Origin: Burkholderiales bacterium
Lineage (GTDB): Bacteria > Pseudomonadota > Gammaproteobacteria > Burkholderiales > Burkholderiaceae_C
Length of the DNA stretch: 64,000 nt
Assembly (NCBI GenBank): GCA_027484405.1
Contig: JAIXTA010000208.1
Location: 1 to 64,000, forward strand
Direction of reading: 5' to 3'
A program made the translations under genes and the position numbers. Positions within the stretch are counted from its first letter, which is position 1, and every line of letters begins with the position of its first letter. The notes under the pieces were generated by a model, which was not told where the DNA came from, did no database searches, and saw only the letters and a list, made by a program, of their open reading frames with translations. Below are positions 29,339 to 39,588 of the stretch, piece after piece.

Positions 29339-30562
29339 TCAGAAGAACGCCTGAATCCCCGTTTGCGCCCGGCCCAGGATCAGGGCATGGATGTCGTGCG
29401 TGCCCTCGTAGGTGTTGACCACCTCGAGGTTCACGAGGTGGCGGGCCACGCCGTATTCGTCGGAAATCCCGTTGCCGCCCATCATGTCGCGCGCCAGGCG
29501 GGCGATTTCCAGGCTCTTGCCGCAGGAGTTGCGCTTCATGATGCTGGTGATCTCCACCGCGCCCTTGCCTTCCTCCTTCAGGCGGCCCAGGCGCAGACAG
29601 CCTTGCAGGCCGAGTGTGATCTCGGTCTGCATGTCGGCCAGCTTCTTCTGGATCAGCTGGTTGGCGGCCAGGGGCCGGCCGAACTGCTTGCGATCCAATA
29701 CATATTGGCGGGCGCGGAACCAGCAGTCCTCGGCCGCACCCAGGGTGCCCCAGGCAATGCCGTAGCGCGCGCTGTTCAGGCAGGTGAACGGGCCCTTCAG
29801 GCCGCGCACGTCCGGGAAGGCGTTCTCTTCCGGGCAGAACACCTCGTCCATCACGATCTCGCCGGTGATGCTGGCGCGCAGGCCCACCTTGCCGTGAATG
29901 GCGGGTGCGCTCAGGCCCTTCCAGCCCTTTTCCAGCACGAAGCCGCGGATGGCGCCCTCATCGTCCTTGGCCCAGACCACAAAGACATCCGCGATCGGGC
30001 TGTTGCTGATCCACATCTTGCTGCCCGTGAGGCTGTAGCCGCCGTCCACCTTGCGGGCTCGGGTGATCATGCTCGCGGGGTCGCTGCCGTGGTTGGGTTC
30101 GGTCAAGCCGAAGCAGCCGATCCATTCGCCCGTGGCGAGCTTGGGCAGGTACTTCTGGCGCTGTTCTTCCGTGCCGAATTCGTAGATGGGCAGCATTACC
30201 AGCGAGCTCTGCACGCTCATCATGCTGCGGTAGCCGGAGTCCACGCGCTCGACCTCGCGGGCGATCAGGCCGTAGGCCACGTAGCCCAGGCCGGGGCCGC
30301 CGTACTCATTGGGAATGGTCGGGCCGAGCAGGCCGAGCTCACCCATCTCGCGGAAGATCGCCGGGTCCGTCTGCTCGTTGCGGAAGGCCAGCGTCACGCG
30401 CGGCAGCAGCTTGTCCTGGCAGTAGGCGCGCGCCGCGTCGCGGATCATCCGCTCGTCGTCGGTGAGTTGTTCTTCGAGCAACAGCGGGTCATCCCACTGG
30501 AAGGGGCGGCTGCTGTGCGCGGACGAATGAATCTTGGCGATCGAGTGATCTGGGGCGTTCAT
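29339..30562 (-). CDS. gcdH: Glutaryl-CoA dehydrogenase (acyl-CoA dehydrogenase family)
   Basis: [70 protein letters not shown]. Confidence 0.92.
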   Translation of the reverse strand: MNAPDHSIAKIHSSAHSSRPFQWDDPLLLEEQLTDDERMIRDAARAYCQDKLLPRVTLAFRNEQTDPAIFREMGELGLLGPTIPNEYGGPGLGYVAYGLIAREVERVDSGYRSMMSVQSSLVMLPIYEFGTEEQRQKYLPKLATGEWIGCFGLTEPNHGSDPASMITRARKVDGGYSLTGSKMWISNSPIADVFVVWAKDDEGAIRGFVLEKGWKGLSAPAIHGKVGLRASITGEIVMDEVFCPEENAFPDVRGLKGPFTCLNSARYGIAWGTLGAAEDCWFRARQYVLDRKQFGRPLAANQLIQKKLADMQTEITLGLQGCLRLGRLKEEGKGAVEITSIMKRNSCGKSLEIARLARDMMGGNGISDEYGVARHLVNLEVVNTYEGTHDIHALILGRAQTGIQAFF

Positions 30563-30782
30563 GGCGGATGGGGTCTGAGGGGTCCGAATGCCGGCAGTGT
30601 AGGCCGGGCCCTCCGTCGGCCGCGAACAGGGCGGGGGTTCCCGTGCATTTCACGGCACCGGCCCCGCAGCTGACCACCTAATGTTCAAGACAGTCAAACC
30701 GAAACCTGAATGGCGGCCGCCAAGAACGCGAAAACGACGTGCCGCTTCGTTCGCACTGCTGTCGACAGGGAGACACGCCGTC

Positions 30783-32330
30783 ATGAATGCCTTGTTCAAA
30801 CTCAGAATCGGCCCGCGGCTGGCTGCCGGCTTTGCGGTCGTGCTCCTGATCTCGGTGGCCGTGGCTGCGGTCGGTATGTGGCAGTTGGTCGCCCAGAAGC
30901 GCATGACCGAGCAGATCATCGAATCCGACATGCGCAAGGTCACCATGGCGGCGGACTGGGTGGGTGCCGTGGAGATCAACTGGACCCGAACGAAGGCCAT
31001 TTTGCGGTCTGCCGACCCCATGTTCGGTGATGAGCTCAAGGCCGAGATTGACGGCACGTCCAAGCGGATCACGGAAGTCCAGAAGTCGATCGAATCTCTG
31101 GTGCACAGCGAGGAGGGCAAGGCCGCACTGGCGCAGATTGCCAAGACGCGCGATGCCTATCGGGCCAAGCGCCAGGACTTTCTCAAGAAATACGACGCCG
31201 GTCAGGATCTGGGGCCGCGCGTGAATTCTGATCTTGGCCCGTTTGCCAAGAACTATCTGGACGCCATCCGAGCGTTCCAGAAGCTGGAGGTGGATCGATT
31301 GCAGGCCGCAGAAGCGCAGGCACAGCAAGACTTCCAGCGTGGCGCTGTGGTCCTGATCGGCGGCTGCGTGATGGCCATCCTTCTCGGGGCGGGCTTTGCA
31401 TGGCTCCTCGCGCGCTCCATCGTTGTACCGCTGCGCAGCGCCGCGGCCAGCGCCGAACGCATGGCCACCGGCGACCTCACCGAGCAGATCGACGCGCACG
31501 GCCGTGATGAAGCCGCCGACATGCTGCGCGCCCTGGCCCGCATGCAGGGCAACTTCCGCGATGTGGTGGGCCGCGTGCGCACCGGGGTGGACAGCGTGGC
31601 CACGGCGGCCGCGCAGATCGCCAGCGGCAACCAGGATCTGTCGAGCCGCACCGAGCAGCAGGCCAGCAATCTGCAGCAGACCGCGGCCTCCATGGACCAG
31701 ATGACCAGCACCGTGGGCCAGGCGGCCGAGAATGCGCGCCAGGCCAATCAGCTCGCCCTGTCAGCCACCGACTCGGCCAACCGCGGCGGCGAAGCCGTGG
31801 GGCAGGTCGTGGCGCAGATGAACGAGATCTCGGCCTCCAGCAAGAAGATCAGCGAGATCATCAGCGTGATCGACGGCATTGCCTTCCAGACGAACATCCT
31901 CGCGCTGAACGCTGCGGTGGAGGCGGCGCGCGCCGGTGAGCAGGGCCGCGGCTTTGCCGTGGTGGCCACGGAGGTGCGCACGCTCGCACAGCGCAGCGCC
32001 GAGGCCGCCAAGGAAATCAAGACCCTGATTGCCACCAGCGTCGAGAAGGTGGAAGTGGGCGCTCAGATGGTGGACGCCGCCGGCAAGACCATGGAAGACC
32101 TGGTGGCGCAGGTGCGGCGCGTGGGCGACCTGATCGGCGAGATCACCGCCGCCAGCCAGGAGCAGACCTCGGGCATCAACCAGATCAACCAGGCCGTGGG
32201 TCAGCTCGACCAGATGACCCAACAGAACGCCGCGCTCGTGGAGGAGAACGCCGCCGCCGCCGACTCCATGCGCCAGCAGGCCGACGGGCTGCAGGACGCC
32301 GTGGGCGTGTTCAGGCTGGCCAGCGCCTGA
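30783..32330 (+). CDS. Methyl-accepting chemotaxis protein
   Basis: Two TM segments, [58 protein letters not shown]. Confidence 0.96.
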   Translation: MNALFKLRIGPRLAAGFAVVLLISVAVAAVGMWQLVAQKRMTEQIIESDMRKVTMAADWVGAVEINWTRTKAILRSADPMFGDELKAEIDGTSKRITEVQKSIESLVHSEEGKAALAQIAKTRDAYRAKRQDFLKKYDAGQDLGPRVNSDLGPFAKNYLDAIRAFQKLEVDRLQAAEAQAQQDFQRGAVVLIGGCVMAILLGAGFAWLLARSIVVPLRSAAASAERMATGDLTEQIDAHGRDEAADMLRALARMQGNFRDVVGRVRTGVDSVATAAAQIASGNQDLSSRTEQQASNLQQTAASMDQMTSTVGQAAENARQANQLALSATDSANRGGEAVGQVVAQMNEISASSKKISEIISVIDGIAFQTNILALNAAVEAARAGEQGRGFAVVATEVRTLAQRSAEAAKEIKTLIATSVEKVEVGAQMVDAAGKTMEDLVAQVRRVGDLIGEITAASQEQTSGINQINQAVGQLDQMTQQNAALVEENAAAADSMRQQADGLQDAVGVFRLASA

Positions 32331-32350
32331 GCGGGTTGCAGCGGGGGCGG

Positions 32351-32450
32351 TCCGAAAAAAGATTGTTTTCGGACGTTTATCCAGAGGTACAAAGAAGCCA
32401 CTTCTCGCGCATCTGATGAGCGAGAAGTGGCTTTTTCATTTCCTGGATAA
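32351..32450. terminator. Cluster of nested inverted repeats after the MCP gene
   Basis: TCCGAAAA-N7-TTTTCGGA (32351-32373); AAGCCACTTCTCGC-N11-GCGAGAAGTGGCTT (32395-32433) followed by TTTCATTTC; outer TTATCCAG (32377-32384)/CTGGATAA (32443-32450). Confidence 0.8.
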
Positions 32451-32520
32451 GTCGTTTTCGGCCATAAAGAATTGGGTCGATGTCGCTTTCAGCTCGCCGC
32501 GTCTGCGAGCTTGCGCCGGT

Positions 32521-32701
32521 GCCGGGTGATCGCCGCGAAGCGCCATCATCAACGGCCGCAGGCCGAGGTCATTGCGTCACCCGACATACCCACAGGGTGC
32601 CTCACCCCTGAGCCCGCCGAGGCATCCGTCGCCAGCGCGCTGCCACACCGCCGGGTCATCGCCGCGAAGCGGCATCATCAACGGCCGCAGGCCGAAGTCA
32701 T
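32521..32701. repeat. REP-like direct doublet of a 52-bp unit
   Basis: gccgggtgatcgccgcgaagcgccatcatcaacggccgcaggccgaggtcat (32521-32572) and gccgggtcatcgccgcgaagcggcatcatcaacggccgcaggccgaagtcat (32650-32701). Confidence 0.85.
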
Positions 32702-32734
32702 GTCGTCATCGGGCAGGCCGCGGGTGCTGCGTCT

Positions 32735-33568
32735 TCAAAGGACCGTGCGTACCTGCCACAGCTCGGCAAACAGCACGGTGTCCAGCTGCCGGCGCAGATA
32801 GGGCACGCCGGCCGTGCCGCCGGTGCCCGTCTTGAAGCCGATGATGCGCTCCACCGTCGTCACATGGCGGTGGCGCCACTGGCGAAAGGCATCTTCCAGA
32901 TCCATCAGCTCCTCGGCCAGCTGATACAGATCCCACTGCGCCTGGGGCGCGCGATAGACCGCCAGCCAGGCCGCTTCCACCTGCGCGTCATACTCGCGCT
33001 TGGTGGTCCAGTCGCGCTCCACGGCGTCGATGGCGTAGCCCTTGCGCGCCAGCAGGCGGATGGCCTCGTCGTACAGCGAGGGCGAATCAAAGGCACGCTG
33101 CACTTGCGCGAGCAGGTCCGCCCGGTGGGCGTGGGCTTTCAGCATGGCGGCGTTCTTGTTGCCCAGTAGGTACTCGATCTCGCGGTACTGGTAGCTCTGG
33201 AAGCCCGAGCTGTGGCCCAGATACGGCCGGATCGCGCTGTATTCGGAGGGCGTCATGGTGGCCAGCACGTCCCAGGCATGCACCAGCTGCTCCATGATGC
33301 GCGAGACCCGCGCCAGCATCTTGAAGGCGGGCGGCAGGTCGTCCGCCGCCACGCAGGCAATCGCCGCGCGCAGCTCGTGCAGCATCAGCTTCATCCAGAG
33401 CTCGCTGGTCTGGTGCTGCACGATGAAGAGCATCTCGTTGTGGTCCGGGCTCCTCGGATGCTGGGCGGTGAGGATCGCGTCCAGGCCAAGGTAGTCCCCA
33501 TAGGACATGTCCCTGGAGAAGTCCTTCTTGGCGTCGGTGGCGGCGTCGGGATGGTGGTGCGTGGACAT
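32735..33568 (-). CDS. kynA: Tryptophan 2,3-dioxygenase
   Basis: [65 protein letters not shown]. Confidence 0.96.
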   Translation of the reverse strand: MSTHHHPDAATDAKKDFSRDMSYGDYLGLDAILTAQHPRSPDHNEMLFIVQHQTSELWMKLMLHELRAAIACVAADDLPPAFKMLARVSRIMEQLVHAWDVLATMTPSEYSAIRPYLGHSSGFQSYQYREIEYLLGNKNAAMLKAHAHRADLLAQVQRAFDSPSLYDEAIRLLARKGYAIDAVERDWTTKREYDAQVEAAWLAVYRAPQAQWDLYQLAEELMDLEDAFRQWRHRHVTTVERIIGFKTGTGGTAGVPYLRRQLDTVLFAELWQVRTVL

Positions 33569-33587
33569 GATGAGAGAGAAGTTCGTT

Positions 33588-33729
33588 AGCCACAGATGGC
33601 CACAGATGAACACAGACAAAAAACCGGAATGTCGGTCCCGAGGAGAGCGGCCGACGCCTTCATCTCAAAGGTGGCAGAGCGCATACTGCGCGGCGCACGA
33701 ATCGGGTTCATCTGGGTTCATCTGTGGCT
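33588..33729. repeat. Inverted CCACAGATG-type repeat in the kynA-kynU spacer
   Basis: AGCCACAGATGGCCACAGATGAAC (33588-33611) vs GTTCATCTGGGTTCATCTGTGGCT (33706-33729): 21/24 inverted identity. Confidence 0.85.
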
Positions 33730-33745
33730 CAAGGGTTTGGGGTAT

Positions 33746-35005
33746 TCAGGTCACGGCATTGCGCTGGGCAAAGCGCGCATCCTGCCATTCACCCCTGCTC
33801 AGCACGGCATGCAGATGCTCCACCGCATCGAAGACGTCCACATGCCGGGTGTACAGCGGCGTGAAGCCGAAGCGCAGGATGTCCGGCGCGCGGAAGTCGC
33901 CGATCACGCCGCGCGCGATCAGGGCCTGCATCACCTCGTAGGCGTTCGCGTGCGCAAAGCAGACCTGGCTGCCGCGCGCTGCAGCCTCGCGCGGGCTGGC
34001 AAGCGTCAGGCCCATGCCGGCACAGCGGGCTTCCACCTGTTTCACAAACGCATCCGTCAGTGCCATGGATTTGGCGCGCAGCGCGGCCATGCCGCCCAGC
34101 GGCTCGGCAGCCAGCACCGTGTCCACGCCGCACTCGAGGGCCGCCATCGACAGCACGGGCGGCGTACCGCACACATAGCGCGCAATGCCTGAGGCCGGCT
34201 GGTAGTTCGGCGTGAAGGCAAAGGGTGCGGCATGGCCCAGCCAGCCGGACAGGGGCTGCCAGAAGCGCTCCACATGCCGGGCGTTTGCCCAGACAAAGGC
34301 CGGCGCGCCGGGGCCGCCGTTCAGATACTTGTAGCCGCAGCCCACGGCGAAGTCGGCGCCCGCACCGCGCAGATCCACCGGCACCGCGCCGGCCGAATGC
34401 GCCAAGTCCCAGAGCATGAGCACGCCGGCTGCGTGCGCGGCTGCCGTCACGGCGGGCAGGTCCCACATGGCGCCGGTCTTGTAGTTCACGTGCGTGAGCA
34501 TGAGCACGGCGGTGCGCGGCGACAGGGTCTTGAGCACGTCCTCGCGCTCGACCATCTTCAGCGTGACCGCGCCGCCGGTCAGATCGGCCAGGCCCTGGGC
34601 GATGTAGAGGTCGGTCGGGAAGTTGCCGAGCTCGCTGATGATCTCGGTACGTTCGCCGTCATTCTCCCGGGCAATCCGCAAGGCGGCAGCGAGCACCTTG
34701 AACAGGTTCACGCTGGTGGAGTCCGCAGCGACCACCTCACCCGGCCCGGCGCCGATCAGGCGGGCGATCTTGTCACCGATGCGCGCGGCCAGATCAATCC
34801 AGCCGGCGCTGTTCCAGGAGCGGATCAGGCCCTCGCCCCATTCGTGGCTCACCACCCCGGCAATCCGCGCCGCGGTGCGGGTGGGCAGCACGCCCAGGGA
34901 GTTGCCGTCGAGATAGATCACGCCCGGCGGCAGGCTGAATTGCTGGCGCAGGCCAGCCAGCGGGTCGGCGGCGTCTTGGGCTTCGAAGTGTTGGCGTGGG
35001 CTCAT
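33746..35005 (-). CDS. kynU: Kynureninase
   Basis: VIYLDGNSLGVLPTRTAARI; LMLTHVNYKTGAMWDLPAVTAAAHAAGVLMLWDLAHSAGAVPVDL; GCGYKYLNGGPGAPAF. Confidence 0.96.
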   Translation of the reverse strand: MSPRQHFEAQDAADPLAGLRQQFSLPPGVIYLDGNSLGVLPTRTAARIAGVVSHEWGEGLIRSWNSAGWIDLAARIGDKIARLIGAGPGEVVAADSTSVNLFKVLAAALRIARENDGERTEIISELGNFPTDLYIAQGLADLTGGAVTLKMVEREDVLKTLSPRTAVLMLTHVNYKTGAMWDLPAVTAAAHAAGVLMLWDLAHSAGAVPVDLRGAGADFAVGCGYKYLNGGPGAPAFVWANARHVERFWQPLSGWLGHAAPFAFTPNYQPASGIARYVCGTPPVLSMAALECGVDTVLAAEPLGGMAALRAKSMALTDAFVKQVEARCAGMGLTLASPREAAARGSQVCFAHANAYEVMQALIARGVIGDFRAPDILRFGFTPLYTRHVDVFDAVEHLHAVLSRGEWQDARFAQRNAVT

Positions 35006-35029
35006 GGGGATTCAGGAGGAAAACAGGGG

Positions 35030-35156
35030 GCCACAGATGGCCACAGACGGACACAGATGAAGACAAACGATGCATGAAAGAGGACCTTGGCCTTTTGCGG
35101 GCGCATTCGATACGCATCGGCTCAAACATCTGTGTTCATCTGTGGCCCTCTGTGGC
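35030..35156. repeat. Inverted CCACAGATG-type repeat in the kynU-kynB spacer
   Basis: GCCACAGATGGCCACAGACGGACACAGATG (35030-35059) vs CATCTGTGTTCATCTGTGGCCCTCTGTGGC (35127-35156): 27/30 inverted identity. Confidence 0.85.
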
Positions 35157-35199
35157 AAAGCGCCTTTTGCTTAGTGCGACGTCAACGCCTGCAATCTCG

Positions 35200-35832
35200 T
35201 CAAAGCGCCCGCAGGACTGCACGAACGGGGCTGGCGTCCAGGTTCGCAAGCTTCAGCGGCAGGGCGATCAGTTCGTAGTCGCCTTCGGCCACCTCATCGA
35301 GCACGACGCCCTCGAGGATGGCCATGCCATGGCGGCGGATGACGTGGTGCGCGTCCATGGTCTTGCTGGTCTGCGGGTCGAGGCTGGGCGTGTCGATGCC
35401 CACGAGTTTCACGCCCAGGCCGGCCAGATGCTCGATGAGCTCGGCCGAGACGCTGGCAAATCCCTCGTCCCACTGCGTCTGCGGCGCGCTGGCATAGGTG
35501 CGGAACAGCACGCGCGGCGGTACATCGGCCAGCTTGCCGCGCACGCCATCAAGCGTGACCTGCGCGGCGCCCACGCAGTGGATCACCCGGCAGGGGCCGA
35601 GGTAGGCGTCCAGCGGCACCGCGCCGATCGGCAGGCCAGCCGGGTCGTAGTGCAGCGGAGCGTCGGTGTGGGCACCGGTATGGGTGGACAGCGTGAAGCG
35701 CGAGACATTGACCGGGCAATCGCCCTCCAGGGCCCAGGTGCGTGATTCTTCGTAGGCGGTGTCGCCCGGCCAGACCGGGAGACCCGGGGCCAGCGGCGGG
35801 GAGATATCCCAGAGACGAGGTGTGGGCGGCAT
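35200..35832 (-). CDS. kynB: Kynurenine formamidase (arylformamidase)
   Basis: [61 protein letters not shown]. Confidence 0.95.
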   Translation of the reverse strand: MPPTPRLWDISPPLAPGLPVWPGDTAYEESRTWALEGDCPVNVSRFTLSTHTGAHTDAPLHYDPAGLPIGAVPLDAYLGPCRVIHCVGAAQVTLDGVRGKLADVPPRVLFRTYASAPQTQWDEGFASVSAELIEHLAGLGVKLVGIDTPSLDPQTSKTMDAHHVIRRHGMAILEGVVLDEVAEGDYELIALPLKLANLDASPVRAVLRAL

Positions 35833-36048
35833 GAAGTTGAAGTGTGTGAAGTCCTGCAGGGCCGACACGACGCGGTGCGCCTGCGTGCAGCGCCGGGACC
35901 ACAGCGCTGCAGGACAGCGGCGGCGCAAGCTGCTAAACACGCGGCAGTTTAGGGGCCCGGCCGACGGGAATGGAGCGGTGCTTTACCCTTGATGGCCCGA
36001 TGGTCAGACCGTCCGCCCTGTCAAGATCAGACCTCATTGCTTCAAGAC

Positions 36049-36705
36049 ATGATGAATCAGGACAGCCTTCACTTCTACGGTCAGCGCGTGCTGGTGCCCA
36101 GCTCGGGCGAGGTGCTCTACACCGAGTTGCTGGCCCGCAGCGCGCAGGTGCCGGACATCACCCGCTTCGTGCGTGAGGCCGAGGCCATGGGCGCGATCGC
36201 GGCGGTGGACGTGCACTGCCTGAAGCTGGCGCTGCGCCTGCTGCGCAGCGACCCGCACATCCGCGTGGGCGTGAACATGTCGCCGCACACGCCGATGCTC
36301 GAGCCCGAGACCCTGCGTGTGGTGATCGGCGCCTTCGAACCCTATCCAGACCGGCTGTTCGTGGAGATCGGCAGCGCGGCCGTGGCCGGTGCCGAAGACC
36401 GCGTGATCGACTGCGTGAATGCCTTCCGCTACGTCAAGGCGCGCATCGTGCTCGACGGATTTCTGGACGGCAGCAACACCCTGGGGCGTGCCCAGCGTCT
36501 GCGGCCGGAGTACCTCAAGGTGTCCTATGTGGAGCAGCGCAGCCGCGAGTATCTGGAGCAGGCCATCAAGTTCGCCGGCCGCGCCAGCGCAGAGCTGATC
36601 GCTGTGGGTGTGGAAACCCCGGCCACCAGCGGCTGGCTGTCCGGCCTGGGCGTGAACCTGCAGCAGGGCTGGCTGCACCATCGGCCGGAGCTGATTGCGG
36701 GCTGA
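36049..36705 (+). CDS. Degenerate EAL-domain protein
   Basis: YTELLAR, VGVNMSPHTP, LFVEIGS, IVLDGFLDGSNTLGRAQRLRPEYLKVS, ELIAVGVET, LQQGWLHHRP. Confidence 0.75.
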   Translation: MMNQDSLHFYGQRVLVPSSGEVLYTELLARSAQVPDITRFVREAEAMGAIAAVDVHCLKLALRLLRSDPHIRVGVNMSPHTPMLEPETLRVVIGAFEPYPDRLFVEIGSAAVAGAEDRVIDCVNAFRYVKARIVLDGFLDGSNTLGRAQRLRPEYLKVSYVEQRSREYLEQAIKFAGRASAELIAVGVETPATSGWLSGLGVNLQQGWLHHRPELIAG

Positions 36706-36784
36706 GCAGCGCGCCGGGTGGCCGCCTGCAGCCGGCGGCAAGCCTTCGGATCGGAACAGCAAAACGCTATCGACCACTGGTTGC

Positions 36785-36806
36785 CCATAGCCTTTTGGCT
36801 ATTTTG
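36785..36806 (+). terminator. Terminator after EAL gene
   Basis: ATAGCC-tttt-GGCTAT followed by TTTG. Confidence 0.65.
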
Positions 36807-36887
36807 CGGTGCACAAAAAACGGGAGCACAATTTCGCTCCCTTCAACTCAAGCGCCGGCTCGCCAACAAGGAGCAGACGCGCTTTTA

Positions 36888-38765
36888 ATGGGTTCACACC
36901 AAAAGTCGTCGACCGCGGCGCTCACACTGGCCGCCATCGGCGTGGTCTACGGGGATATCGGTACCAGCCCGCTCTATGCCCTCAAGGAAGTCTTCTCCCC
37001 CTCGCATGGCGTGACGCTGAATCAGGCGAACCTGATCGGCGTGGTCTCCATGATCCTCTGGACGCTCACGATCGTCGTGAGCTTCAAGTACGTCACCCTG
37101 ATCCTGCGCGCGGACAACAAGGGCGAAGGCGGCATCATGGCCTTGCTGGCCCTGGCGCTGCAGTCCGTGGGCCGCAAGCATCGCGCCTATCCCTTTTTGC
37201 TGTTGGCCGGTCTGGCGGGCGCGGCCCTGTTCTACGGCGACGGCGTCATCACCCCGGCCATCTCGGTGCTCTCCGCCGTGGAGGGTCTGGTGGAGGCCAC
37301 GCCCGCGGCCAAGCCCTTCGTCGTGCCGATCGTGATCGGCATCCTCACCGGCCTGTACTGGATGCAGAAGCGCGGCACGGGCTCGATCGGCGTGCTCTTC
37401 GGGCCGATCACGACCGTCTGGTTCGTGGTGATTGCGGTGCTGGGCGTCTGGAACATCATGATCGGCGACGCCGGCATCCTTGCAGCGATCAACCCGGTGC
37501 ATGCGGTGCGCTTTGCGCTGGCCAACGGCTGGATCTTCTTCATCGCGCTGGGTGCGATCGTGCTGGCCGTGACCGGCGCCGAAGCCCTGTATGCGGACAT
37601 GGGCCACTTCGGTCGCCGGCCGATCCGCCTGGCCTGGTTCTGGCTTGTGTTCCCGTCGCTTGCCCTGAACTATCTGGGGCAGGGTGCGCTGCTGCTGGCG
37701 CGGCCGGCGGACATCAGCAACCCCTTCTTCAGCATGGTGCCGCACTGGGGCGTGATCCCGCTGGTGATTCTGGCCACCGCGGCCACGGTGATCGCCTCGC
37801 AGGCCACCATCTCAGGCACCTTCTCGCTGACCAAGCAGGCCGTGCAGCTGGGCTATCTGCCGCGCATGACCATCACGCACACCTCCAGCAAGGAAGTGGG
37901 GCAGATCTACATCCCCTTCGTGAACTGGGCGCAGTACGCCCTGGTGGTGCTCGCGGTGATCGGCTTCGGCTCCTCATCAGCGCTGGCGGCGGCCTACGGC
38001 ATTGCCGTCACCGGCACCATGCTGGCCACCACCTTCATGACCTTCTTCGTGATCCGCTACGGCTGGAAGCTCAGCCTGCCGCTGTGCGTCGCCGCCACCG
38101 GCGCCTTTGCGGTGATCGACATCGCCTTCTTCTCGGCCAACCTGATCAAGGTGCGCGACGGCGGCTGGTTCCCGCTGCTGCTGGGTGCCGCGGTGCTGGG
38201 TCTGATGCTGACCTGGAACCGGGGCCGCAACCTGATCCGCAAGGCCACGGACGAGGAGGCCATCGAGCTCAAGGGCTTCCTGAAGAGCCTGTTCCTGTCT
38301 CCACCGCACCGCGTGGAGGGCACGGCCGTGTATCTCAACGCCCGGGGTGGCGTGGTGCCGCGCGCCTTCATGCACAACTTGCTGCACAACAAGGTGCTGC
38401 ATGCGCGCAACCTGTTCCTGTCGGTGCGCTACGAGCCGGTGCCCTGGGTGCCGTTCTCCGAGCGGGTGAAGGTGGAGTCGCTGGGCAACGACTGCTGGGC
38501 GGTGGAGGTGCGCTACGGCTTCAAGAATGCCGTGGAGATTCCCAAGGCCATCGAGCTGCTTGCGGCCGAGGGCATCGAGTGCGAACCCATGAGCACGAGT
38601 TACTTCCTGTCACGGCATGTACTGGTGAGTGACACCTGCAAGGGCATGCCCCTATGGCAGGAGAAGATCTTCGCCGCCATGCTGCGCAACGCGGGTGACC
38701 CGGCCGAATACCTCGGCCTGCCGATCAACCGCACGATTGAACTCGGTGCGCAGGTGCGCATCTGA
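36888..38765 (+). CDS. kup: Low-affinity potassium transporter Kup
   Basis: ALTLAAIGVVYGDIGTSPLYALKEVF; LRADNKGEGGIMALLALAL; ALYADMGHFGRRPI. Confidence 0.96.
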   Translation: MGSHQKSSTAALTLAAIGVVYGDIGTSPLYALKEVFSPSHGVTLNQANLIGVVSMILWTLTIVVSFKYVTLILRADNKGEGGIMALLALALQSVGRKHRAYPFLLLAGLAGAALFYGDGVITPAISVLSAVEGLVEATPAAKPFVVPIVIGILTGLYWMQKRGTGSIGVLFGPITTVWFVVIAVLGVWNIMIGDAGILAAINPVHAVRFALANGWIFFIALGAIVLAVTGAEALYADMGHFGRRPIRLAWFWLVFPSLALNYLGQGALLLARPADISNPFFSMVPHWGVIPLVILATAATVIASQATISGTFSLTKQAVQLGYLPRMTITHTSSKEVGQIYIPFVNWAQYALVVLAVIGFGSSSALAAAYGIAVTGTMLATTFMTFFVIRYGWKLSLPLCVAATGAFAVIDIAFFSANLIKVRDGGWFPLLLGAAVLGLMLTWNRGRNLIRKATDEEAIELKGFLKSLFLSPPHRVEGTAVYLNARGGVVPRAFMHNLLHNKVLHARNLFLSVRYEPVPWVPFSERVKVESLGNDCWAVEVRYGFKNAVEIPKAIELLAAEGIECEPMSTSYFLSRHVLVSDTCKGMPLWQEKIFAAMLRNAGDPAEYLGLPINRTIELGAQVRI

Positions 38766-38810
38766 ACGCGCCCGATCGACGCCACGCGCCCGATGGCGCA
38801 CACTCCCTGC

Positions 38811-39578
38811 ATGTCTGCACTGAATGAACCTCCGCGCGACGGCGACTTTGCCGCGCTGGTCGAGCGCGCCGCGACTGAGAACGCGCGTGGCGCCTCGGGC
38901 CTGCCACCCGTGGCGCCCGCAGCGGCGGAGCCCGTGCTGACTCAGGCCCAGTGGGAGGAGCGCTGGCGGCCGGTATTCGACTACGTGACCGCCTCGCGCT
39001 TTCGGCTGGTCGGTCTGCTTGCGATGCTGACCGTGGCGCTGTTCGCGAGCATGACGGCGCTGGTGGCCGGCGCGCTGCAGACGCGGCTGACTGCCGTGTA
39101 TTTCGTTGTCGACACCTACGTGCCGCCCGTGATCAGCCAGATCCTGCGCGCCGAGGTGCATGCCCGCGACGGCGTGCATCGCATCGAAGCGGCCGAGACT
39201 TTTGCCGCAACGGGCAAGGCGCCACCGGGCTATGCCGTGCAGCAGCGCGGTACGGTGCACGACGTGGATGACAGCGAGGCGCGCGCTGCGCGCGGTTCAC
39301 TCTGGCCGGCGTTCTTCGTCTCGCTCGCGCTTGCGCTGCTGTTCTGGTGGGGCTTTCTGGCGCAGGCGCGCAGGCTGTTGCGTCTGGTGCCCGGCGCTGT
39401 GCCCCGGCGAGCATTCTGGGTGCTTGCGGGCGCGCTGCTGGCGCTGGAACTGGTGGTGTACATGCACGCCGGATTCACGGGCCTGGGTCTGCTTCTGTTC
39501 GTGCTGGGTGGCAGTACGCAGGCGCTTTGGTTGCTTGTGCGGCAGGTTCGCCGCCGGGTGGTGGTTCAAGCTCAATGA
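38811..39578 (+). CDS. Hypothetical membrane protein
   Basis: Open ORF with several hydrophobic segments; precedes the next gene closely; no family recognised. Confidence 0.6.
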   Translation: MSALNEPPRDGDFAALVERAATENARGASGLPPVAPAAAEPVLTQAQWEERWRPVFDYVTASRFRLVGLLAMLTVALFASMTALVAGALQTRLTAVYFVVDTYVPPVISQILRAEVHARDGVHRIEAAETFAATGKAPPGYAVQQRGTVHDVDDSEARAARGSLWPAFFVSLALALLFWWGFLAQARRLLRLVPGAVPRRAFWVLAGALLALELVVYMHAGFTGLGLLLFVLGGSTQALWLLVRQVRRRVVVQAQ

Positions 39579-39588
39579 GGAGAAGGTG

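Noticed and set aside
32472-32801. 109-aa ORF with repeated RVIAAKRHHQRPQAEV
   Set aside because: The apparent peptide repeat is a translation of the intergenic 52-bp doublet; no RBS or domain support
33588-35156. kyn spacer repeats as a CRISPR array
   Set aside because: Only a few inverted units around a gene; no regular repeat-spacer pattern and no cas genes
36809-38632. 607-aa ORF in a second frame over kup
   Set aside because: Arg/Gly/His-rich off-frame translation of kup
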